Of a stretch of DNA of 5,606 nucleotides, positions 1 to 5,606 are shown one piece after another. The notes under the pieces were generated by a model. It saw nothing but the letters and a program-made list of their open reading frames with translations. It was not told where the DNA came from and did not search any database. The DNA is from Chryseobacterium sp. (GTDB lineage: Bacteria; Bacteroidota; Bacteroidia; Flavobacteriales; Weeksellaceae). The stretch is taken from assembly GCA_003852805.1 (NCBI GenBank), contig RDDY01000157.1:1-5606 (forward strand). The letters are read 5' to 3'. The translations under genes were made by a program, and so were the position numbers. How positions within the stretch are numbered: position 1 is the first letter of the stretch; the number at the start of each line of letters is the position of its first letter.

Positions 1-56
1 AATTTCAAATGAAAAAACTATATTTACAAACTGTCAAAAAAGTAGACCACTTACCA
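1..56. mobile_element. Probable terminal fragment of an insertion sequence abutting mod
   Basis: These bases interrupt the mod reading frame: the mod frame has stops at 10-12 (TGA) and 43-45 (TAG), and neither other frame encodes anything like the Mod residues expected here. Read on the minus strand from 56, the sequence begins TGGTAAGTGGTCTACTTTTT and continues toward TTGACAG. This has the look of an IS3-type terminal repeat: a TG tip, then a conserved-looking block. On the plus strand it would therefore be a right end finishing in CA at 55-56. The residues N-F-K followed by TGA at 1-12 could be the tail of its transposase, but that is a guess. The exact junction is uncertain by several bases, because the CAT codon at 55-57 could also be native mod sequence. 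It differs from the left end proposed near 5229, so it would be a different element. Confidence 0.45.
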
Positions 57-1215
57 TGTTATTTCAGTAAAATCTTCAACTCCAAGTGGAACTAAAACAG
101 CACATAAAGATAAAACGATAATTAAGCAAAAAGATTTAATCTTAGTTTATAGAAAAACTATTGAAGCTAAATTTAATCCTCAATATGTTGTTAGAGGTAA
201 TTGGGATAAACACTATTCTAAATTTTTAATATCAAAGGAAAATGGAGAGTATGAACTTCGTAATCTAATTGATGTACTATTGGAAAATGGGGTTCTGTTA
301 GAAAGATGTTCTATAGCAGAATTAAATATTGAAGGTAAAAAGTTTAAAGAGTTTTACCTGAAACATTCTGATAAAATATGTCGTTTACAATCTCATAAAA
401 ATATTGAGGCTAATAAAGCTTCGAAAGAAAAAGTTGATATTGTTTACGAACATTTTAAAGGTGCAGTTTCTCAAGGATTATATTATAATGGACAAGTTGT
501 AACTCCATTGTCTCAGAGTATAAAAACAGTTTATAAAAATCAACAAATCACTGAAGATTTAAGTATGTTATTATGCGATTTTTGGAGTGATATTGATTTT
601 CAAAATACACAGAATGAGGGTGGGGTTAGTTTTCCAACTGCCAAAAAACCTGAATTGCTATTAGCACGAATTATTGAACTGTCTACAAATATAAATGATG
701 TAGTTTTAGATTTTCATTTAGGTAGTGGTACTACATCAGCTGTAAGTATGAAGTTAAATAGAAAATTCATTGGAATTGAACAAATGGACTATGGTGCTGA
801 TGATAGTTTAAAACGAATGATTAATGTTATAAATGGCGAAACTTCAGGTGTATCAAAAGGTTATTCTTGGCAAGGTGGAGGTTCATTCGTTTATGCAGAA
901 TTAGCGAAGAACAACGAAACAGCCAAAGAACGTATAGCCACTTGTAATAGTTTAGAAGAATTGCTACAGCTTTTTGAGGAATTAAACACTCGCTATTTCT
1001 TAGATTATAATGTGCGTATCAAAGATTTTAAAGAAAATGTAATCAAAGAAGAAGCATTTATCAATCTTAGCTTAGCTCGTCAAAAAGAGTTATTCAAACG
1101 TATGTTAGATAACAATCAGTTGTATGTCAATCTTTCAGAAGTAGAAGATGCACGCTACAACCTTTCAGAAGATGCCATTCGTTTAACCAAAGATTTTTAT
1201 CAAATTAAAAACTAA
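57..1215 (+). pseudogene. mod: Type III restriction-modification methyltransferase Mod, 5'-truncated
   Basis: This is the C-terminal ~386 residues of a beta-class N6-adenine methyltransferase, the Mod subunit that recognises and methylates the target and guides Res. The frame is continuous from codon 58 (V-I-S-V-K-S-S-T-P-S-G) to TAA at 1213-1215. The segment with K-T-A-H-K-D-K-T-I-I-K-Q-K-D (about 94-135) and the region after it is the typical target-recognition stretch. The block E-G-G-V ... K-K-P-E at about 616-654 precedes the SAM-binding motif I, D-F-H-L-G-S-G at 709-729, and W-Q-G-G-G-S-F-V-Y follows near 868-894. In beta-class enzymes catalytic motif IV (DPPY) lies before motif I. It is absent here because the upstream sequence is unrelated. 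EcoP15I-type Mod is about 640 residues, so roughly 250 are missing. There is no in-frame ATG until deep inside the fragment; TTG at 280 is only the first alternative start. A truncated product is possible but could not methylate. The lack of stops over 1.15 kb suggests a recent break. Confidence 0.85.
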
Positions 1216-1221
1216 AACCCT

Positions 1222-2256
1222 ATGAGCGATAATGTACCCATGTTACCTTCAGATGAATTATCAGAATTTATATTGTATACCGACCCATCGGGCAAGGTAA
1301 AGGTAGAAATTTTTGTAATGAATGATACGGTGTGGTTAACGCAACAACGTATCGCAGAATTGTTTGGGGTATCTAAATCAACTATTAGCGAGCATCTTAA
1401 GAATATATTCGAAAGTGGTGAATTGGCGAAAGAAGCAACTGTTCGGAAATTCCGAACAGTTCAAGTAGAAGGCGATCGAGAAGTCAATCGAAATTTAGAA
1501 TATTATAATTTAGATGCAATAATTTCCGTTGGTTATCGTGTTAATTCTACTAAAGCTACTCAATTTCGTATTTGGGCTACCAATACGTTAAAAGAGTTTA
1601 TCATAAAGGGTTTTGTAATAGATGATGATAGACTAAAAGAAGGTAAAAAACTTTTTGGAAAAGACTATTTCAAAGAGTTATTGGAGCGTATACGTTCCAT
1701 ACGTGCCAACGAGCGTCGCATATACCAACAAATAACCGATATATTCCAAGAATGTAGTATCGACTATGATAAGAATTCAGAAATAACGAAGAATTTTTAT
1801 GCTATGGTGCAAAACAAATTTCATTACGCCATTACAGGTCATACAGCAGCAGAAATTATTTATCTTAATGCAGATAGCACAAAACCCAATATGGGCTTAA
1901 AAACGTGGAAAAATAGTCCTGATGGTCGCATTATCAAGTCAGATACCAATGTAGCGAAAAACTATCTCAACGAAGATGAAATAAAACAGCTCGAACGTAC
2001 GGTTTCTTCTTACTTCGATTATATAGAAGGATTGGTAGAACGTCGTACTACGTTCACTATGGAGGCATTGGCAGAGAGTGTGAATAAATTTTTAGAGTTT
2101 AACGAGTACAGAATATTAGACGGTAAAGGCACACGTAGTCAAAAACAAGCAGAAAATAAAGCCTTTGCAGAGTACGACGTATTTAATAAAACACAAAAGA
2201 TTGAATCTGATTTTGACAAAATGGTAAAATCCATTCAAACTAAAAAGAAAAATTAA
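1222..2256 (+). CDS. rhuM: RhuM-family protein, inserted between mod and res
   Basis: This 344-residue protein resembles the RhuM family (named from Salmonella pathogenicity island 3), and its length is usual for full members. Biochemical activity is not established. Residues 36-62 (T-V-W-L-T-Q-Q-R-I-A-E-L-F-G-V-S-K-S-T-I-S-E-H-L-K) look like a helix-turn-helix. They are followed by the family block F-E-S-G-E-L ... E-A-T-V-R-K-F-R-T-V-Q (63-81), then Y-Y-N-L-D-A-I-I-S-V-G-Y-R-V-N-S (94-109) and Q-F-R-I-W-A-T (114-120). The C-terminal half (about 200-275) contains H-Y-A-I-T-G-H-T-A-A-E-I-I and is followed by a charged Lys/Gln-rich tail. There is no signal peptide or membrane segment, so it is probably cytoplasmic and may bind nucleic acid. 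The ATG lies 6 bases after the mod stop, and the TAA overlaps the res ATG by one base, which implies co-transcription and coupled translation. Family RhuM genes are often seen with restriction systems. Regulator, accessory or toxin-like roles remain open. Confidence 0.88.
   Translation: MSDNVPMLPSDELSEFILYTDPSGKVKVEIFVMNDTVWLTQQRIAELFGVSKSTISEHLKNIFESGELAKEATVRKFRTVQVEGDREVNRNLEYYNLDAIISVGYRVNSTKATQFRIWATNTLKEFIIKGFVIDDDRLKEGKKLFGKDYFKELLERIRSIRANERRIYQQITDIFQECSIDYDKNSEITKNFYAMVQNKFHYAITGHTAAEIIYLNADSTKPNMGLKTWKNSPDGRIIKSDTNVAKNYLNEDEIKQLERTVSSYFDYIEGLVERRTTFTMEALAESVNKFLEFNEYRILDGKGTRSQKQAENKAFAEYDVFNKTQKIESDFDKMVKSIQTKKKN
1437..1461. repeat. 25-bp hyphenated palindrome inside rhuM
   Basis: AACTGTTCGGAA (1437-1448) is followed by one A and then by its exact reverse complement TTCCGAACAGTT (1450-1461). 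It lies within the codons for the T-V-R-K-F-R-T-V-Q block of RhuM (residues 73-81), directly downstream of the putative helix-turn-helix. As RNA it would form a stable hairpin of about ten pairs with a five-base loop. There is no T-run after it, so it is not an intrinsic terminator. As DNA it is a good shape for a dimeric protein site. Part of the symmetry may follow from the encoded repeat (T-V-R / R-T-V), so function is not shown. Confidence 0.8.
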
Positions 2257-5099
2257 TGACTTTATTTCAAGATAAATATCTTTTTGAAACACTAAGAGAT
2301 AAAGCCTACGATTTAGGGATAACAAAACAGCTTATTCCTAATTATGTAATAGATAATTTACGCTTTTCATTATTCAAATGGCAAGCAGATGCAATTCAAA
2401 ATTTTTTATTAGCAGAAGCTATTAAACAAGTAGAAAATCCTGGTACAGCATCGCATTATATGTTCAATATGGCTACAGGTACAGGTAAAACGCTTGTTCT
2501 AGCTTCTACCATATTGTACTATTACAAACAAGGCTATCGTAATTTTATATTTTTTGTAGACCAAAATAATATTGTAGGTAAAACAGAAGATAACGTAACA
2601 GACGCTAATCATCACAAATACTTATATACAAATCCAATCGTAATTGATGATAAAGCGGTTGAGGTGCGTAAAGTAGATAATTTTTCGCCTTATATTGATG
2701 GTACTACGTTAGATAATCCTGCCATAGATCATATCGAAATTATTTTTACATCCATACACAAATTGCATAATGCGATGTATGTAGTGAAAGAAAACGATAT
2801 GTTTTTGGATGATCTACAAAAACGTGATTTAATTCTTTTAGCAGATGAAGCACATAGCTTTAATGCGGATACCAAAAAGAAAAAGCAATTAGATTTGGTA
2901 GAATTTAAGGAATTAAAAGACGGTGCAAAGGCAGAAGATGTAGAACGTAGTTGGGAAAATACAGTAACTGGGAAATTATTACAAAAAGAAGGTATCAAAA
3001 CCTATGTCAATAATAATGTATTGTTAGAATTTACTGCAACTATCCCAAAAGATACTAACGTAGCAGATAAGTACAAAGATAAAATCATTATTAAGTTCGA
3101 TTTACCCGAATTCCTAAAAGCTGGTTATACCAAAGAAATCAATTTAGTATCATCTAATTTCGATAAAAAACAACGTATTCTACAAGCATTGTTATTCAAT
3201 TGGTATCGTGATCATATTGCAAGACAATATGATGTTAAAAATTTTAAACCTGTTATTCTATTCAGAAGTAAGTATTCAGATGAAAAGTTAGAAGGAAATG
3301 TACAAGAGGATTATACTTATTTCAGGGATATTGTAGACAATTTAAAAGAAGCTGATTTTAATTTCTTAAAAGCTATCAATGTAGAACAAGCTGAAAAATT
3401 ATATGAAATTGGGCAAAGTAGAATCGTTGATATTGTACGAATTGTAAATGATAAATTTAATGGAGATTATCAACCCATTATCTCGTATATCAAATCTACT
3501 TTTAAGGAGAATAATTGTATTGTTACCCATTCAAAAGAGAAGAATGCTACAGGTCGTAAAGGAGAAGAAAAAACAACGTATAATCAAGATAGATTACTAA
3601 ATAGCTTAGAAGATAAAAACAATCCTATAACAGCAATTTTTACTTGTAAACGTTTAACGCAAGGTTGGGATGTATTGAATCTATATGATATTGTACGTAT
3701 GTATGAAGGTCGTGATGCGAGTAAAGATACCAAAACAGGCAAACGTAAAGCGGGTACTAGTACAGTTTCTGAAGTTCAGTTGATAGGTCGTGGTGTACGT
3801 TATAATCCTTTTAAATTTGGCGATGACGAACCGAATAAACGTAAATTCGATAAGCAATTAGATCATCCTTTACGTGTATTGGAAGAATTTTATTTTCATT
3901 CTGATAAAGACGAAAGATACATTGATGAGCTAAAGTTAGAGCTAAAAAATCAAAAGTTGTTTTCAGATGATAAGAAAGTGATTAAACATTTTGATATTAA
4001 AGAACATATTAAAAATGACAAAGACTCATTCTATCATCAACTAAAAATATTTGCTAACGATAAATTAGAAAATCCTAATCGTCGTAAAACAACATTAGAA
4101 GATATAGTTCAAGCTTTCAAGTTTGAATATACTATTCCATCTTATGACTATAAAGCTGAAAAGGTAATTTTAGAAGATGGGAAAAAAGATGAAGTTCGAC
4201 ATAGTCAAGGCAATGAAGATAAAAAGCAGATAAAGAAAAAATTAGCAGATATTTTAGTAAGCAATCAGAAGCATATATTTTTAAAAGCTTATAATGAAGT
4301 AGCTAAAAAAGAAAATTCATTATTTAGATTTGATAAACTACAACAAGAGTTACAAATTTCCTCAATAGATGATTTGTGGTCAGATGCTTTTCTAGGTAAA
4401 TTATACATAACGTTATACTTGCCTAAACAGTACGAAAGTTTGAGTGATGTAGAACCAAAACATTTAGTGAAAGCTTTTGTACGTTTCTTCGAGCAATTTA
4501 TTGTAGAATGGAAAAAAGAAATTCACCCACATATTGGTAGTGATTTTAAAGCAAAATCTTTTAAATATTACTTTGAAACTCCCAAACCTGTAGCTGTTTT
4601 AGAAGATCCAAAAAATACAGATTATGAAAATAAGCTTGTAACTAAGGATTGGTATGCATTAAATCATTTTCACGGTACATCCGAAGAACAATCTCTTGTA
4701 GATTTCATTATCAATACGATAGAGAATTTCAAAGAAAAATACGAAAATGTCTATCTGTTAAGAAATGAACAAGTATATAAAATATACGACTTCAAGGATG
4801 GAAAAGGTTTTGAACCAGATTTTCTATTGTTTTTAAAAGAGAAAGAAGCAGATAGGTATTATCAAGTATTTATCGAACCTAAAGGTTCACAATTCAAAGA
4901 TGCTACAGGTAAATTTGATAATAGTAAAGAAGCTTGGAAAGAACAATTCCTAACTGAAATTACCAATAAATACGGTAAAGAAGATGTTTTAAAGGTAGAA
5001 AACAAAGACTATCGTTTAGTTGGCTTACCGCTATACAATGCAACTATCGCACATCTTGTAAAGCAAAGTATTTATGAAAATTTAGAGGTTGAATTATAA
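2256..5099 (+). CDS. res: Type III restriction enzyme, Res subunit (helicase-nuclease)
   Basis: Res is the ATP-dependent DNA translocase and endonuclease of a type III system. It works only in complex with Mod and cuts 25-27 bases from unmethylated sites. All superfamily 2 landmarks are readable: the Q-A-D-A-I region near 43-47, Walker A A-T-G-T-G-K-T (73-79), D-E-A-H (197-200), L-E-F-T-A-T-I (257-263), L-T-Q-G-W-D-V (467-473) and Q-L-I-G-R-G-V-R (508-515). The C-terminal nuclease has the PD-(D/E)xK pattern, with P854-D855 then E874-P-K876, preceded by a conserved-looking acidic stretch S-E-E-Q-S-L-V-D-F-I (809-818). At 947 residues it is full length for the family, with no internal stop, so it appears intact. 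The ATG overlaps the rhuM stop (TAATG), which points to translational coupling. A strong terminator follows 6 bases after the stop. Because Mod is truncated upstream, Res is probably inactive unless another Mod pairs with it. Confidence 0.96.
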   Translation: MTLFQDKYLFETLRDKAYDLGITKQLIPNYVIDNLRFSLFKWQADAIQNFLLAEAIKQVENPGTASHYMFNMATGTGKTLVLASTILYYYKQGYRNFIFFVDQNNIVGKTEDNVTDANHHKYLYTNPIVIDDKAVEVRKVDNFSPYIDGTTLDNPAIDHIEIIFTSIHKLHNAMYVVKENDMFLDDLQKRDLILLADEAHSFNADTKKKKQLDLVEFKELKDGAKAEDVERSWENTVTGKLLQKEGIKTYVNNNVLLEFTATIPKDTNVADKYKDKIIIKFDLPEFLKAGYTKEINLVSSNFDKKQRILQALLFNWYRDHIARQYDVKNFKPVILFRSKYSDEKLEGNVQEDYTYFRDIVDNLKEADFNFLKAINVEQAEKLYEIGQSRIVDIVRIVNDKFNGDYQPIISYIKSTFKENNCIVTHSKEKNATGRKGEEKTTYNQDRLLNSLEDKNNPITAIFTCKRLTQGWDVLNLYDIVRMYEGRDASKDTKTGKRKAGTSTVSEVQLIGRGVRYNPFKFGDDEPNKRKFDKQLDHPLRVLEEFYFHSDKDERYIDELKLELKNQKLFSDDKKVIKHFDIKEHIKNDKDSFYHQLKIFANDKLENPNRRKTTLEDIVQAFKFEYTIPSYDYKAEKVILEDGKKDEVRHSQGNEDKKQIKKKLADILVSNQKHIFLKAYNEVAKKENSLFRFDKLQQELQISSIDDLWSDAFLGKLYITLYLPKQYESLSDVEPKHLVKAFVRFFEQFIVEWKKEIHPHIGSDFKAKSFKYYFETPKPVAVLEDPKNTDYENKLVTKDWYALNHFHGTSEEQSLVDFIINTIENFKEKYENVYLLRNEQVYKIYDFKDGKGFEPDFLLFLKEKEADRYYQVFIEPKGSQFKDATGKFDNSKEAWKEQFLTEITNKYGKEDVLKVENKDYRLVGLPLYNATIAHLVKQSIYENLEVEL

Positions 5100-5105
5100 A
5101 ATAAC

Positions 5106-5133
5106 AAAAGGAGCAAATTTTTGCTCCTTTTTT
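5106..5133 (+). terminator. Rho-independent terminator after res
   Basis: AAAAGGAGCA (5106-5115) pairs perfectly with TGCTCCTTTT (5122-5131) across a six-base AATTTT loop. The T-run covers 5128-5133. It starts 6 bases after the res stop, so it ends the mod-rhuM-res transcript. The A-rich left side may also let it work weakly on the opposite strand. Confidence 0.92.
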
Positions 5134-5196
5134 ATTTCCCTAAAATATTGTAAATTAGTTGTATATATTTTTTACCGATAACCCTAATTAATCACG

Positions 5197-5274
5197 ATGA
5201 AATATGCAGTAACTAACGATAAACCTAATGTAATCTTCCCCAAAAACCGAAACGAATATAAATATAGTTTTTAA
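5197..5274 (+). other. Possible 5' stub of a gene cut by the IS3-family insertion
   Basis: An ATG at 5197 opens a 25-codon frame that starts M-K-Y-A-V-T-N-D-K-P-N and ends at TAA 5272-5274. If the IS left end is at 5229, only the first ten to eleven codons are native and the rest is IS leader, which would make this the start of an interrupted gene whose remainder lies beyond the element. The frame is short, has no clear ribosome site, and the native part is too small to identify. It could equally be a chance ORF in the spacer. The rest of the spacer (5134-5196) is AT-rich and holds nothing I can name with confidence. Confidence 0.25.
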
Positions 5275-5285
5275 ATTTGGGAAAG

Positions 5286-5552
5286 ATGAAACAAAGCAAA
5301 TTTACAGAGGTTCAGATTGTGAAGATATTGTCTGAACAGACTCAGGGAAAAACGGTGAACGACATTTGCCGCGATTATGGAATCAGCCAGCCGACATTTT
5401 ACAAGTGGAAGAGCAAATACGGCGGCATGGAAGCCCACCAGTTGGCGCAATTAAAGGAGTTGGAGAAGCAGTTATCTCAGTATAAGAAGATCGTGGCGGA
5501 GCTTACCTTGGAGAACACCGTTTTAAAGGATGTGATCGAAAAAAAGCTCTAA
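5286..5552 (+). CDS. IS3-family transposase OrfA (helix-turn-helix, leucine zipper)
   Basis: This 88-residue protein is OrfA of an IS3-family element. It binds the terminal repeats and forms the N-terminal part of the OrfAB transposase when the ribosome frameshifts. Residues 5-48 carry the Tnp_1-type helix-turn-helix (F-T-E-V-Q-I-V-K-I-L ... D-I-C-R-D-Y-G-I-S-Q-P-T-F-Y-K-W-K). They are followed by K-Y-G-G-M and a Leu/Lys/Glu heptad region (about 56-86) that should form a coiled coil. The K-Y-G-G-M ... L-K-E-L-E ... L-E-N pattern points to the IS407 subgroup. I chose the ATG at 5286. TTG at 5277 would add three residues, and the bases GGGAAAG just before the ATG suit the ATG only with very short spacing. 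The length is typical and nothing is missing. Confidence 0.93.
   Translation: MKQSKFTEVQIVKILSEQTQGKTVNDICRDYGISQPTFYKWKSKYGGMEAHQLAQLKELEKQLSQYKKIVAELTLENTVLKDVIEKKL
5540..5546 (+). promoter_or_regulatory. Programmed -1 frameshift site A AAA AAG
   Basis: A run of seven A's (5539-5545) followed by G gives the heptamer A AAA AAG in the orfA frame, two codons before the orfA stop at 5550-5552. This is the classic IS3-family slippery site. A one-base slip back moves the ribosome to the frame reading A-L-T-P-S-Q-K-R, the start of OrfB, to make the OrfAB fusion transposase. No downstream stimulatory structure can be judged in the few bases left. Confidence 0.85.
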
Positions 5553-5606
5553 CGCCTTCCCAGAAGCGTGATTTAGTGGTCTATGCAAAAGAAGTTCATC
5601 GGGTAA
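5546..5606 (+). CDS. IS3-family transposase OrfB, N-terminal start (cut by window edge)
   Basis: In the -1 frame relative to orfA the sequence reads A-L-T-P-S-Q-K-R-D-L-V-V-Y-A-K-E-V-H-R-V with no stop to the window end. This is the usual opening of IS407-type OrfB, which carries the DDE integrase-like catalytic domain further downstream. Only 20 codons are present, so neither the catalytic residues nor the integrity of the gene can be judged. No independent start codon is needed if it is made by frameshifting from orfA. Confidence 0.82.

Larger units (their letters stand above)
5229..5606 (+). mobile_element. IS3-family insertion sequence (IS407-like), left part
   Basis: The element is recognised from its orfA, the A-rich frameshift site and the beginning of orfB. 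Its left end is inferred at 5229, where TGTAATCTTCCCCAAAAACC resembles the TGTA...CCCCAAAA type of tip seen in the IS407 subgroup. It also sits 57 bases before the orfA ATG, a normal IS3 leader length. The right end and target duplication are outside the window; if a 4-bp duplication was made, its left copy would be CTAA at 5225-5228. The coding part is visibly richer in G and C than the R-M genes before it, in line with a separate origin. The family call is firm; the exact left boundary is tentative. Confidence 0.75.

Noticed and set aside
2..70. Possibility that the 5' end of mod is only frameshifted, not replaced
   Set aside because: The frame open across 2-67 reads I-S-N-E-K-T-I-F-T-N-C-Q-K-S, which does not resemble the Mod residues expected before the V-I-S-V-K segment.
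9..95. A 28-codon ATG frame starting M-K-K-L-Y-L-Q-T-V-K-K
   Set aside because: It is in a different frame from mod, spans the proposed IS/mod junction, and resembles nothing; most likely chance.
280..1215. Treating TTG at 280 as the real start of a 311-residue gene
   Set aside because: The same frame continues upstream to about 58 with recognisable Mod sequence, so 280 is an internal leucine codon and not a natural start.
2116..2325. Minus-strand 69-residue frame across the rhuM/res junction
   Set aside because: It is antisense to two well-supported genes, has low-complexity hydrophobic content from A-rich coding on the other strand, and no recognisable features.
2729..2998. Minus-strand 89-residue frame inside res
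   Set aside because: It is the shadow of the Res helicase region containing the DEAH box; no independent support.
5146..5171. Possible promoter in the spacer (TTG at 5148-5150, TATATTTT at 5164-5171)
   Set aside because: The spacing of 13 bases is too short for the Bacteroidota -33/-7 arrangement and AT-rich DNA gives such matches easily.
5272..5279. TAAATTTG, an exact match to the Bacteroidota -7 promoter pattern TAnnTTTG
   Set aside because: There is no TTG-type -33 element at a suitable distance upstream, and the site lies only six bases before the orfA ATG, leaving almost no leader.
1..5606. CRISPR array, tRNA/rRNA genes, or tandem repeats driving phase variation of mod
   Set aside because: I saw no regularly spaced repeats, no tRNA-like cloverleaf and no short tandem repeat tract; the part of mod where phase-variable tracts often lie is mostly missing.

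Overview
The window looks like an accessory (defence/mobile) region of an AT-rich Bacteroidota chromosome, most likely a flavobacterial relative. The basis is the AT-rich coding sequence, A-rich translation starts without clear Shine-Dalgarno sites, and the flavour of the encoded proteins. This is a judgement from composition and protein character, not a database match.

Layout. Bases 1 to about 56 do not continue the reading frame that follows and look like the outer end of an insertion sequence. From about 57 to 1215 lies the C-terminal part of the methyltransferase (Mod) of a type III restriction-modification system. It has no proper start codon and lacks the N-terminal third with the catalytic DPPY motif. 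Six bases later comes an intact 344-residue RhuM-family gene (1222-2256). Its stop codon overlaps by one base (TAATG) the start of an intact 947-residue type III restriction subunit Res (2256-5099). A strong intrinsic terminator (5106-5133) closes the operon. After about 95 bases of spacer, which may hold the first codons of another gene, an IS3-family element with IS407-like features begins near 5229. It carries a complete orfA, an A AAA AAG frameshift site and the first 20 codons of orfB, and it runs off the window.

How the genes work together. In type III systems Mod recognises and methylates the site, and Res is an ATP-dependent translocase/nuclease that acts only in complex with Mod. Here Res keeps its helicase and PD-(D/E)xK motifs while its Mod partner is decapitated, so the system is probably restriction-dead in this strain, or Res relies on another Mod elsewhere. 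The RhuM gene sits between mod and res with operon-like spacing, so it was probably co-transcribed with them. Its role is unknown, and it carries a near-perfect 25-bp palindrome inside its coding sequence, just after its putative helix-turn-helix. Mobile DNA on both sides suggests an eroding defence locus.
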